From Lewinellaceae bacterium (GTDB lineage Bacteria; Bacteroidota; Bacteroidia; Chitinophagales; Saprospiraceae): a stretch of DNA of 64,000 nucleotides. Of the stretch, positions 1-7,891 are shown in pieces. Numbering within the stretch: position 1 is the stretch's first letter; the number at the start of each line of letters is the position of its first letter. Both the position numbers and the translations under genes were made by a program. The notes under the pieces were generated by a model, which saw only the letters and a program-made list of their open reading frames with translations, was not told where the DNA came from and made no database searches. The stretch covers positions 1,087,604 through 1,151,603 of the forward strand of contig JACJYN010000004.1 of NCBI GenBank assembly GCA_020636095.1, read 5' to 3'.

Positions 1-787
1 TATCTTTACTGCGGTAGTAAATAGCGCAGCGAATCTCGGTGGCGTTGATGTAATCGCAGCGGGTAAAATAGAAACGGCCGCCATCCAGGCTGAAGGCGGT
101 ATGAGCCGTGTGCAGGTTGTCATCATTAAAATCCCGCCGCAGGGGGCGGCCGCGGCTACCGCCGCGCTGGTACAGCACTTTGGCAACTTTCCGCTCCGGG
201 CGGTAGTCATCCTGCTCCCGGTCGTAGCGGAAGGAAGAATACAGAAGGGTATCACCGGCCTGATAAGGCGCAAATTCCGAATAATCGGTATTCACCTTTC
301 TGCCCAGGTTCTCTACGTCGATACGCGCAGGTTCCGCCGTCAACTCCCTGGCCCAATCGCAGGTTTGCAGCTCGCTCCTTGCCCTGGAGGAATAGGGTTC
401 TTCTACTGCCTGTCCGGCTAAATAGGCCTGGAAATAGGCTTTGGCCTCATCGTAGTGGCCCAGGTTCTTTTTCACTTCTCCCAGCCGGTAATTCGCCAGT
501 GGAAAACGGTTGCCCTCCTTACTTTCCGCCACCTTACTGTAGTATTTTTCCGCCAGCTCATAAGCGTAGAAGCGGCGGGCGATCTCCGCATATTGAAACT
601 GGATGCCGGTGTTCTCCGGTTGGAATTCCAAAGCGGCGGCGTAATGTTGCAGGGCGGCGTTGTAGTCCTTCTGCTCCAGGGCCTCTTCAGCCGCCTTGAC
701 GTAGGCTTTGAAAGACTGGCCGGAGGCGGGAGTGGCTAAGGCCAAAACAAAACTGGCCAGAATGGAAAGCTTAAGGAATGGTTGCAT
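1..787 (-). CDS. TPR/PD40 repeat protein, T9SS-associated (3' part outside window)
   Basis: Partial gene on the minus strand; the start at 787 is inside the window and the C-terminus lies beyond base 1. The first 23 or so residues form a signal peptide ending in ASGQS. Residues about 27-130 are TPR-like (repeated EEALEQKDYNAALQHY and ELAEKYYSKVAESKEGN patterns). From about residue 150 come PD40/WD40-like segments (SEFAPYQAGDTLLYSSFR, TAFSLDGGRFYFTRC). This order is typical of the long TPR-PD40-OmpA proteins that Bacteroidota encode beside PorP/SprF proteins, as happens here 53 bp upstream, so an OmpA-like peptidoglycan-binding end is expected but not visible. Likely periplasmic or outer-membrane-associated, working with the neighbouring PorP/SprF protein. 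Confidence 0.8.
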   Translation of the reverse strand, partial: MQPFLKLSILASFVLALATPASGQSFKAYVKAAEEALEQKDYNAALQHYAAALEFQPENTGIQFQYAEIARRFYAYELAEKYYSKVAESKEGNRFPLANYRLGEVKKNLGHYDEAKAYFQAYLAGQAVEEPYSSRARSELQTCDWARELTAEPARIDVENLGRKVNTDYSEFAPYQAGDTLLYSSFRYDREQDDYRPERKVAKVLYQRGGSRGRPLRRDFNDDNLHTAHTAFSLDGGRFYFTRCDYINATEIRCAIYYRSKD

Positions 788-839
788 GGCTATAGGGTTA
801 AATAGTTGGGCTCTGCGTGAAATTAAAGAGGAACTAAGG

Positions 840-1856
840 TCAAAAAATAGGGCAAGCCTTAAACTCCTTTGGCGGTTTGACGTGGCTGATCAGATACTGT
901 ATTGAGAACTCCGGCCCTCCATTGCGATTAGTGGCGGCCATGAAGGCTGAGGTGTTGATATCGTAGCTCAGCCCAAGGCGCCAGTTTTTATAGTACACAT
1001 CCATATAACCAACTACTGCGTCGCTCAGGCGGTAACCGGCCCCCAGTTGCAGGGCCAGCTCCTTGCCCTTCTCCTGGCTGACGTGATAACGCGCGCCGCC
1101 CATGCCGATCATTTCCTGATACGTTCCTTGCTGTTGCCCCAGCAGATTAACCGCCAGATCCCAGCGTTCTGTCAACTCCACGAAGCCAAGGGCGTTCAGG
1201 TTGAACAGCATGGGCAGCTCCACCTTCCCATCATTTAGAAAAGAGACCGATGGTTGGTTGAGGTGGGTGGCGCCCAGGCCCAACCAGATGCGGGTGCGCG
1301 TACCTTCGGGCTGATAAAACCAGTTGACGCCGGCGCCCAGGCTGAAGTACCCGGAAGAGGTAGCGGTAAAAGACTCCGCAGTAAGCGCCCCCGGGTCAAA
1401 GAAGCTATCGGTGAACTGGTCGGCGAAATTGAACTGCCCGGGCTCCAGGGCACGCTGGCCAAAACGCAATTGCATACCTGCTGAGAGCACATGCTCATCC
1501 GCAGCCCGCCAGTTGAAGGCCCCGTGGAGGGCCAACTGCAGCCAGTTCAGGGAAGCATCGCCCGCCTGGTCGTAGGTGAACGTACCGCCCACGCCCAGCC
1601 AGTTATCGCCCAGCCAGGGCAGAAAAACCTTCTGGTCATAAGCTCCGAAAATGGTTTCATAGGGAACCGGCACGCTGCCCCATTGGTTGCGATAGGTTGC
1701 GGCAAACCGCTGGTCCTCATCGAAAGCGCCCGCCAACGCAGGGTTGAGCGACAAGGGAGCATGATGAAACTGGGAGAAATGAACATCCTGGGCCGCAAGG
1801 GGCAGCCGGCAGAAAAAGAGAAGAAAAAGGAAGTTCAGGTGTCGAATTCTTGCCAA
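840..1856 (-). CDS. PorP/SprF family type IX secretion system membrane protein
   Basis: 338 residues with a signal peptide ending LPLAAQ. The mature N-terminus QDVHFSQFHHAPLSLNPA plus the following LAGAFDEDQRFAATYRNQW is the diagnostic PorP/SprF signature. The rest is a series of amphipathic strands with aromatic ends, as in an outer-membrane beta-barrel, and the length fits the family (about 300-350). Members are known as T9SS outer-membrane components or partners that anchor individual T9SS cargo. Here it lies just upstream of the TPR/PD40 gene in the same direction, so the two form a likely operon. No giant adhesin is adjacent in the visible part. The family call is confident; which cargo it serves is unknown. 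Confidence 0.9.
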   Translation of the reverse strand: MARIRHLNFLFLLFFCRLPLAAQDVHFSQFHHAPLSLNPALAGAFDEDQRFAATYRNQWGSVPVPYETIFGAYDQKVFLPWLGDNWLGVGGTFTYDQAGDASLNWLQLALHGAFNWRAADEHVLSAGMQLRFGQRALEPGQFNFADQFTDSFFDPGALTAESFTATSSGYFSLGAGVNWFYQPEGTRTRIWLGLGATHLNQPSVSFLNDGKVELPMLFNLNALGFVELTERWDLAVNLLGQQQGTYQEMIGMGGARYHVSQEKGKELALQLGAGYRLSDAVVGYMDVYYKNWRLGLSYDINTSAFMAATNRNGGPEFSIQYLISHVKPPKEFKACPIF

Positions 1857-1968
1857 TACGTTTAATTTTGTTATTCTTTGACAAAGACAATATAGCAGAA
1901 AGTTATCAACTTTCGAAAAGAAACAAATTCCTGTATTTGAATTTGACTTTCACACTGCATTCAGGACT

Positions 1969-2589
1969 ATGAGTAAAAACACAAGAACCATTCTTAAAGT
2001 GGGGATCACAGGGGGCATCGGCAGCGGAAAGACTACCGTTTGTAAAGTTTTTGAGGCCCTGGGCATTCCGGTGTACTACGCCGATTGGCACGCGCGCCAG
2101 CTGATGGTGAATGCCCCCCGGCTGGTGGCGGGCGTAAAAGAGCTGTTCGGCCCGGATGCCTACCTGGAAGATGGCGCCCTCAACCGCCCCTATATTGCTG
2201 AAAAGGTATTCAATAACGACAAAAACCTGCGGCAGCTGAACCACCTGGTTCACCCTGCTGTCGCTGAAGATGCGGACCGCTGGCACCACGCTCAGGAGAA
2301 CGTACCCTACACGTTGAAAGAAGCGGCGCTCTTGTTTGAAAGTGGGATCAACAAACAGCTGGATAAGGTAATCACGGTTTTTGCTCCTGAGGAATTGCGC
2401 CTCCAGCGCGTCATAGCGCGCGACAAGGTAAGCGCCAAAGAGGTTCGGGCCCGTATGGTCAAACAGATGCCGGAAGCAGAGAAGCTAAAGCTTGCCGACT
2501 TTGTAGTGTACAACGATGGCGCCCACTCCCTGGTCCGGCAGGTATGGGATATTCACCAGGCATTGCTGGCTACAAGCGAAATAGTATGA
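1969..2589 (+). CDS. coaE: Dephospho-CoA kinase
   Basis: 206 residues, the normal length for CoaE. Residues about 9-20 contain the P-loop GITGGIGSGKTTV, followed by the family motif VYYADWHARQLM (normally DAD near this place). Later segments (NHLVHPAV, ALLFESGINKQLDKVITV and RVIARD) match the substrate and lid regions. It catalyses the last step of coenzyme A synthesis, ATP-dependent 3'-phosphorylation of dephospho-CoA, in the cytosol. The stop TGA shares four bases with the ATG of the next gene (ATGA), so the two are translationally coupled. It is divergent from the porP gene. An upstream alternative start was not seen. Confidence 0.95.
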   Translation: MSKNTRTILKVGITGGIGSGKTTVCKVFEALGIPVYYADWHARQLMVNAPRLVAGVKELFGPDAYLEDGALNRPYIAEKVFNNDKNLRQLNHLVHPAVAEDADRWHHAQENVPYTLKEAALLFESGINKQLDKVITVFAPEELRLQRVIARDKVSAKEVRARMVKQMPEAEKLKLADFVVYNDGAHSLVRQVWDIHQALLATSEIV

Positions 2590-3716
2590 AAGGCGGCTCC
2601 AAACGCGAAATCCTGATCACCGAGATCAAAACGTTCGAGCAGTTCCGCCAAAATGGAGCTTCCCTAAAGAACTGTACGCTGAAAGGCCTGGATTTTCGGG
2701 ACAAAAAGGTAGACTGGAACCGGTTCGTGATCCATAATACAACTTTCCTGGGCTGCGGGCTCAGCCTGGAAGAGGAGATACTGCTGCGCCGGCGGGGCGC
2801 CTACCTTTACAGTGCCCCTCCTACCCTGCCCTACCAACCTTTTCGCCATGGCCTGTATTCCTGGCAGGAACTGATGGAGGGCTTCAGCGAAGAAGAAGAC
2901 CGAAGTACCGATCTGCAGATCTATCGCCATTTCTCGGCTACTCGCTTCAACCCCAATATCAATGAAGCCTTGTGGCAACGCATTCACGACCATTCCATCG
3001 ACGACGCCCTGCGGCAGCTGCTGGAATTCGACAACGAGGGCATGACCCGGCGGCCCTGCGTTGGTTTCATGGGCGGCCACAGCACCCGCCGGGATGATCT
3101 TTTTTATAAAAAAACAGTCCTGACAGCCAAACTGCTGGCCGAAAACGGATACTTCATCGTCTCCGGGGGCGGGCCCGGCATTATGGAGGCCACCAACCTG
3201 GGGGCTTATTTCCGCGGCAAGGAAGAAGCAGCCTTGCTCGACGCTATGAAAATCCTTAAAAAAGCGCCCCATTACAGGGACAAAGGCTATCATCAACAGG
3301 CCCTGGAAGTACTGGACAAATATCCGAATGGCGCGGAAACCCTGGCTATTCCCACCTGGTTTTACGGCCATGAGCCCAGCAACCTCTTCGCCTCCCACAT
3401 CGCCAAATACTTCTCCAACAGCATCCGGGAGGATACCCTTCTGGCCATTAGCCTCTACGGCATCGTCTGCGCTCCCGGAAGCGCCGGCACTACTCAGGAG
3501 ATTTTCATGGACGCCACCCAGAACCACTACGGCACGTTCAACTACTACAGCCCAATGGTCTTTCTGGGGCGCCAGCGATACGAGATTGAGACGTTGATCT
3601 TTCCGTTGCTCAAACAACTGGCCTGGGGCAAAAAGTACTACGATATGCTATTTGTGACGGATGAACCGGAGGAGGTGCTGGGGTTTTTGAAGGGGCGCCC
3701 GCCGGTGAGGGTGTGA
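2586..3716 (+). CDS. LOG-family Rossmann nucleotide-binding protein
   Basis: About 376 residues from the ATG at 2586, chosen because it overlaps the coaE stop as ATGA; an earlier in-frame start at 2544 would lie inside coaE. Residues about 150-320 carry LOG (lysine-decarboxylase-like) features: GFMGGHSTRRDD, VSGGGPGIMEATNLGAY and APGSAGTTQEIFMDATQNHYG. The last is the family PGGxGTxxE motif with one Gly replaced by Ser. The protein is about twice the length of cytokinin-type LOG proteins and has an N-terminal region with no recognised domain. Related proteins are nucleotide 5'-monophosphate N-glycosidases, but activity here is inferred only. Coupled to coaE, so constitutive housekeeping expression is likely. 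Confidence 0.75.
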   Translation: MKGGSKREILITEIKTFEQFRQNGASLKNCTLKGLDFRDKKVDWNRFVIHNTTFLGCGLSLEEEILLRRRGAYLYSAPPTLPYQPFRHGLYSWQELMEGFSEEEDRSTDLQIYRHFSATRFNPNINEALWQRIHDHSIDDALRQLLEFDNEGMTRRPCVGFMGGHSTRRDDLFYKKTVLTAKLLAENGYFIVSGGGPGIMEATNLGAYFRGKEEAALLDAMKILKKAPHYRDKGYHQQALEVLDKYPNGAETLAIPTWFYGHEPSNLFASHIAKYFSNSIREDTLLAISLYGIVCAPGSAGTTQEIFMDATQNHYGTFNYYSPMVFLGRQRYEIETLIFPLLKQLAWGKKYYDMLFVTDEPEEVLGFLKGRPPVRV

Positions 3717-3756
3717 CGGTGTGTCGCGGTGTGTCGGTCTATCAGTTTCGAATTGT

Positions 3757-3859
3757 GCAACAGGTCCAGGCTGATCCTCAGGTGTGAGTTGAAGAACCGC
3801 TCTTTATAGAATGTCGATTTGCCGCTGGCCTGAATGCCGATGAATAGGATGCCTTCCAT
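3757..3859 (-). pseudogene. Truncated P-loop polynucleotide-kinase-like ATPase
   Basis: The reading frame from 3859 begins MEGILFIGIQASGKSTFY and continues to ISLDLL, which is the typical start of a small AAA_33/T4-kinase-like ATPase with an intact Walker A (GIQASGKST). After about 34 residues the similarity stops; the remaining frame runs through low-complexity GTG-rich DNA into the antisense of the LOG gene's 3' end. A normal member has 150-180 residues, so most of the gene is deleted. It lies 38 bp downstream of the metallophosphoesterase on the same strand, suggesting it was once co-transcribed with it. Confidence 0.6.
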
Positions 3860-3897
3860 TTATATAGTTTTTGTATGGCCTCTGCTTACAACATTCT

Positions 3898-4650
3898 TTA
3901 AACGCTAACCACCTCATCCCTCCTGAACGTAAGATGCTCTCTACACCCAACGTATCCCAACTGATTTGTCAGCATCCGCGTACCGTTGATCTCAAAGTCA
4001 GGCACATTGCGGTGGCTGTGGCCGTAGATCCAGGCAGAGACATCCGACGCGGCAACAAACCAGGTTTTCTCCACACAGAAGGCGGGGTTGAGCACGCTTC
4101 CTTTAAACTGGTCGATGTTGCACTCGTTACTCGGCAGGTGGTGGGTGACAACCAGCTTCTTGCCTTCCTTCGCCACTTCCTTTTTCAGAAACTGAAAGGC
4201 GTTTTCGTGTAGGGCGTTGAAGTGGTTGACAGTGAACGGTTCGCCCTCGTATTTAATCTGGCGAAAGTCTGTCAGACTGCGGATGATCTCCCGGATGTTC
4301 TTGTTGATCAGCGACCACATCGTCGAAAAGATCAGCCTTACGCCTTGTGCCTCAATGGAAGTATTATTGACGAGGAAAACATTTTCTTTGATGGCCTCGA
4401 AAGTAGCCTGCAGGGCAGTAGCAACATCATACCCGCCGTAGTACTCGTGATTGCCAGGTAGGATATACACCGCCTCAAACTCATCCGCTACCCTACGGAT
4501 GAAGTGATACGAATCGTAGTCATCGCCCAGGTAAAAACAGTCCCCGGCAACCACCAGTACCTCCGCTGAAGGGATCAGCGGGTTGGCCGCCAGCCACCGG
4601 CGGTTTTCCAGGAATTCGAGGTGCAGGCCGGAGCAGTATTGGATTCTCAT
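3898..4650 (-). CDS. Calcineurin-like metallophosphoesterase with altered first metal ligand
   Basis: 250 residues from the ATG at 4650 (MRIQYCSGLHLEFLENRRW); an earlier start at 4722 adds a non-conserved leader. The blocks of the family are present in order: residues 5-12 (YCSGLHLE), VVAGDCFYLGDDY, LPGNHEYYGG, VTHHLPSNE and YGHSHRN. In most relatives the first block reads SDLHLE; here the metal-binding Asp is Gly at residue 8, while the following His10 and all later ligands are kept. This may weaken one metal site. The substrate is unknown; members hydrolyse phosphomonoesters or diesters. Downstream is a kinase remnant, so the pair may have handled nucleic-acid ends or nucleotides. Confidence 0.85.
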   Translation of the reverse strand: MRIQYCSGLHLEFLENRRWLAANPLIPSAEVLVVAGDCFYLGDDYDSYHFIRRVADEFEAVYILPGNHEYYGGYDVATALQATFEAIKENVFLVNNTSIEAQGVRLIFSTMWSLINKNIREIIRSLTDFRQIKYEGEPFTVNHFNALHENAFQFLKKEVAKEGKKLVVTHHLPSNECNIDQFKGSVLNPAFCVEKTWFVAASDVSAWIYGHSHRNVPDFEINGTRMLTNQLGYVGCREHLTFRRDEVVSV

Positions 4651-4820
4651 TTGGGGTTTTGGTTCAAAACAGGCTTTGGGGTGGGAATGGTTCCAATAGG
4701 ATGGATATAAGAGTATGGCCAACTAATCCAAAATGCTGGTTGCGGCCGAGAAACTATCTTTTCCAGCTGAACACAACCGTTTACTGAAATAAAACGCACC
4801 TCCCCTTCTGTACTCCCTTA

Positions 4821-5034
4821 TTTTGCAACCAGAGCAACAAACTTTTTCCTGCCAGCATTGGACAACGTAGAGGCCACCTACGTCTGCGATGTCGACGCCA
4901 GAAGACAGGAAGCAGCCATCGGTAAGGTTGAGAAAGCTATGGGGAAAAAGCCCAAGGGGGAAAAAGATATGCGGCGCATCCACGAACAGCCGGACGTCGA
5001 CGTCGTCTTCCACGCCACTCCCGGTAACGGGTTC
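4821..5034 (+). pseudogene. Gfo/Idh/MocA-family oxidoreductase fragment
   Basis: A frame through this stretch reads LDNVEATYVCDVDARRQEA, then GKKPKGEKDMRRI and PDVDVVFHATP. This is the segment after the first Rossmann strand of Gfo/Idh/MocA sugar oxidoreductases, including the conserved CDVD and DVVF(x)ATP blocks. The GxGxxG nucleotide-binding start is missing, and similarity ends at ATP, where DHWH would normally follow. About 70 of roughly 400 residues survive. The remainder of the 504-base gap between the phosphoesterase and the sulfatase shows no other recognisable gene. The remnant sits beside a sulfatase and a sugar-breakdown cluster, which fits decay of a carbohydrate-use region. Confidence 0.6.
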
Positions 5035-5226
5035 TCCGAAATCCCGGACAACAGTCAATGTGGGCAACATTTCAACTATTCCCGTATCTTCGATACCGGG
5101 GAAATTGTAAACCCATCGGGCCTGGAAACGATAAACCACTTGTAATGCGGAACCAGGCTTATGGAGCCTCTCCCCAATAGATAATCAGTAGCCGGACAGA
5201 TTCACATTACAAATAAAAACAAGCGT

Positions 5227-6672
5227 ATGCCCGTCAAATCACTCATTCTATTACTCGTGGCTCTATCTACCTTAAAGACAGATAAACAAGTACCGCTGCA
5301 ATCCAAAAATCCGCAACCGCCTAACATCGTGCTCATTTTTGCCGACGACCTCGGCTACGGCGACCTGAGTTGCTACGGCCAGCGAAATTACGCCACTCCA
5401 CACCTGGACAAAATGGCGGAAGAGGGCATCCGTTTCACCAACTTTTACGTTTCCCAGGCAGTATGTTCTGCCTCCAGGGCATCGCTGCTGACCGGCTGTT
5501 ACGCCAACCGGGTGGGCGTCGCCGGAGCCTTTATGCCTACTGATTCCGTCGGCCTGCACCCGGAGGAAACGACCCTGGCTGAACTGGTGAAGCAGCGGGG
5601 TTACGCCACCGCTATCTATGGCAAATGGCACCTGGGGCATTTGCCAGAGTTCCTGCCCACCCGCCAGGGTTTCGATGAATACTTCGGCATCCCCTATTCC
5701 AATGATATGTGGCCCCGGCATCCCAATAACGAAAACTTCAACTTCCCCGAATTGCCGGTGTTGGAAGGCGAAGAGGTAGCCCGCTACCTGCCGGATAACC
5801 AGGACTCGCTCACAACCTGGTACACCCAACGGGCCGTAGGCTTTATCGAACGAAGCAAAGAACGGCCCTTCTTCCTTTATGTGGCCCATAGCATGCCTCA
5901 CGTCCCCCTTTTTGTTTCGGATCAGTTCCGCGGCAAGTCGGGCGCCGGCTTGTACGGCGATGTGATCATGGAAATCGACTGGTCGGTTGGGCAGGTGATG
6001 GCCGCCCTGCAACAACACGGGCTAGAAGAAAACACCCTGGTGATTTTCACCTCCGACAACGGCCCCTGGCTCTCCTACGGCGCCCACGGCGGCAGCGCCG
6101 GCCCCCTGCGGGAGGGAAAGGGGACCGTCTTTGAAGGCGGTGTCCGGGTGCCGTTCATCGCCAAATGGCCCGCAAAAATTCCCGCCGGGGTAATACAGGC
6201 GCAACCTGCCGCCACCATCGACCTCTTCCCCACCATCGCCCGGTGGCTCCAGGCAGATATGCCCGCTCATCCCGTAGATGGTAAAGACATCGCACCCCTG
6301 CTGTTGGCCGAGGAGGGGGCCCGGAATCCACACGAGGCGTATTTTTTCTACTATAAACAGAACGAACTGGAGGGGATGCTCAGCGGCGACGGGCGCTGGA
6401 AGCTCTATTTCCCCCATACCTACCGATCTTTGGAGGGCCGTCCGGGGCGGGACGATGGCCAGCCCATTCCCTACAATTACGGTGTAAAGGCCGGGCTGGA
6501 ACTCTATGACTTACAGACAGATATTGGCGAGGCTACCGATGTGATCCGCACGCATGCTACGCAGGTGGAGGCCATGCAGGCCCTGGCGGATAGCTGCCGG
6601 ATGGAACTGGGGGATGCCCTGACGGATAAAATCGGGAGGGGGCTGCGGCATCTTGGTATTTTGGGACAGTGA
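5227..6672 (+). CDS. Family S1 sulfatase (arylsulfatase-like), secreted
   Basis: 481 residues with a short hydrophobic signal (MPVKSLILLLVALST). The metal-site opening PNIVLIFADDLGYGDLSCYG begins near residue 32. The active-site signature is CSASR with Cys80 as the residue converted to formylglycine (consensus CxPSR/CxASR), followed by LLTGCYANRVGV. GKWHLGH and TSDNGPW give further metal and sulfate ligands. Length and order match S1 sulfatases. The substrate is unknown, but the adjacent L-fucose-type catabolic genes make a sulfated fucose-containing glycan plausible. It depends on an anaerobic or FGE-type maturase encoded elsewhere. Upstream, bases 5187-5216 resemble a stretch at 19790-19820. 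Confidence 0.92.
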   Translation: MPVKSLILLLVALSTLKTDKQVPLQSKNPQPPNIVLIFADDLGYGDLSCYGQRNYATPHLDKMAEEGIRFTNFYVSQAVCSASRASLLTGCYANRVGVAGAFMPTDSVGLHPEETTLAELVKQRGYATAIYGKWHLGHLPEFLPTRQGFDEYFGIPYSNDMWPRHPNNENFNFPELPVLEGEEVARYLPDNQDSLTTWYTQRAVGFIERSKERPFFLYVAHSMPHVPLFVSDQFRGKSGAGLYGDVIMEIDWSVGQVMAALQQHGLEENTLVIFTSDNGPWLSYGAHGGSAGPLREGKGTVFEGGVRVPFIAKWPAKIPAGVIQAQPAATIDLFPTIARWLQADMPAHPVDGKDIAPLLLAEEGARNPHEAYFFYYKQNELEGMLSGDGRWKLYFPHTYRSLEGRPGRDDGQPIPYNYGVKAGLELYDLQTDIGEATDVIRTHATQVEAMQALADSCRMELGDALTDKIGRGLRHLGILGQ

Positions 6673-6749
6673 TATAAGGCCGGCTAAGTAAGTGCTTGGA
6701 CACAATATTAGCCGAACCCATGCTGCTTCGAAAGCAAAGTGCTAAATTA

Positions 6750-7091
6750 TCAGGGAAGCTGAAAAATCTGATCCATCAGCACCCACTTTTGCCCCTCTTC
6801 GGCCCAGGGCAGCGGTTGCTGAAAGCTCCACATCAGCTGTTCCCATTCCTGCACCTTCGGATGGGTGGCGTCGAGGCGCTCTTTTGCCTTAAAGCTGAAT
6901 TGCTCTGAAACTTCCATGATCATAAACAGGCGGTTGCCGGTTCGGTAAATTTCCATCAACTCAATGCCAGAAGCTTTGATGCTATCCAGCACTTCCGGCC
7001 AGGCGCCTTCCGGGCTGTGGAACCATTCGTACTGCCGGATCAATTCAGAGTCGTCTTTCAGGTCGAGGGCAAGGCAATATTTTTTTCTCAT
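6750..7091 (-). CDS. L-rhamnose mutarotase family protein (DUF718)
   Basis: 113 residues from MRKKYCLALDLKDD at 7091, the usual length for this family; the longer frame from 7154 overlaps the dehydrogenase. Conserved pieces are YEWFHSPEGAWPEVLDSIK, GIELMEIYRTGNRLFMIMEV and HPKVQEWEQLMW. Members interconvert alpha and beta anomers of L-rhamnose or, in other clusters, L-fucose. It is the last gene of a minus-strand operon, 11 bp after the dehydrogenase, which argues it supplies the anomer used by that enzyme. Substrate assignment to L-fucose rather than L-rhamnose is an inference from the neighbours. Confidence 0.85.
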   Translation of the reverse strand: MRKKYCLALDLKDDSELIRQYEWFHSPEGAWPEVLDSIKASGIELMEIYRTGNRLFMIMEVSEQFSFKAKERLDATHPKVQEWEQLMWSFQQPLPWAEEGQKWVLMDQIFQLP

Positions 7092-7102
7092 ATTGGTGAA
7101 CT

Positions 7103-7888
7103 TCAGGTTAAAGAGCGGTCCAGGTGAACGTACCCCCCATCCACAATGATCCACTGGCCGGTGGTGTGGCTCGACCTGGCTGACAGCAGGAATACCACCA
7201 TATCGGCGATCTCTGCTTTGGTAGTCATGCGTTTTTCCAGAGGAATCTTGCCGGTGATCTCCTTCCTTTTCGCTTCCGGGTCATCAAAAGCCGTATTCAA
7301 CCAGTTTTCGTACAGCGGGGTCAGTACTTCGGCCGGCAGTACGGCGTTCACCCGAATCCCGTAAGGCAGCAATTCGGCGGCCCATTCTCGGGCCAAGGCC
7401 AATTGGGCGCCTTTGGCGGCGGCGTAGCCCGAGGTCTGGCCTTGTCCGGTTAGCGCTACTTTAGAACTAATATTCACGATGGCGCCCCGGCTTTCCTTCA
7501 AATAGGGCAAAGCGAAATGCACCAGGCTGTAATAATGAAGGAGGTTTTTGTGAAGAGAGGAGAGGAAGCCTTCAGGGCTGCCATTCTCAAGCCCTACGCC
7601 ATCGTTGACCCCGGCGTTATTGACAATGCCGTCGATCCGCCCAAAGCGGCTGATGGTTTGTTCCACCACCGCCTGGCACTGGCTCGGCTCCGCCAGGTCG
7701 CCGGCAATGAATGAGGCGGAGCGCCCGGTAGCCAGCAGTTCTTTTACAAGTTGTTCGGATGCCGCCACCGAGCGGGAGGCGATAACCGGAATGGCGCCTT
7801 CCGCAGCCAGCGAACGGCTGACCCCTTCTCCGATACCCTTGGAACCGCCGGTGACAATAAAGACTTTATCTTTGAGCATGAGGTCCAT
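7103..7888 (-). CDS. Short-chain dehydrogenase, probable L-fucose dehydrogenase
   Basis: 261 residues. The N-terminal cofactor motif is TGGSKGIGEG (residues about 13-22), followed by NNAG, the catalytic Ser (VNISSKVA) and YAAAKGA (Tyr-x-x-x-Lys). It is a classical SDR in length and order. The start MDLMLKDKVFIVTGG and the C-terminal VDGGYVHLDRSL resemble Bacteroidota SDRs annotated as L-fucose dehydrogenases. It sits 3 bp after the amidohydrolase and 11 bp before the mutarotase. The proposed role is NAD(P)-dependent oxidation of L-fucose to the lactone. The reaction is inferred from context; another aldose such as L-rhamnose or D-arabinose is possible. Confidence 0.8.
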   Translation of the reverse strand: MDLMLKDKVFIVTGGSKGIGEGVSRSLAAEGAIPVIASRSVAASEQLVKELLATGRSASFIAGDLAEPSQCQAVVEQTISRFGRIDGIVNNAGVNDGVGLENGSPEGFLSSLHKNLLHYYSLVHFALPYLKESRGAIVNISSKVALTGQGQTSGYAAAKGAQLALAREWAAELLPYGIRVNAVLPAEVLTPLYENWLNTAFDDPEAKRKEITGKIPLEKRMTTKAEIADMVVFLLSARSSHTTGQWIIVDGGYVHLDRSLT

Positions 7889-7891
7889 ATC

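Noticed and set aside
2664..3617. 317-codon minus-strand ORF opposite the LOG gene
   Set aside because: Antisense shadow of a well-supported coding gene with high GC at third positions.
4723..5139. 138-codon minus-strand ORF opposite the Gfo/Idh remnant
   Set aside because: The plus-strand frame has clear family motifs; the minus frame has none.
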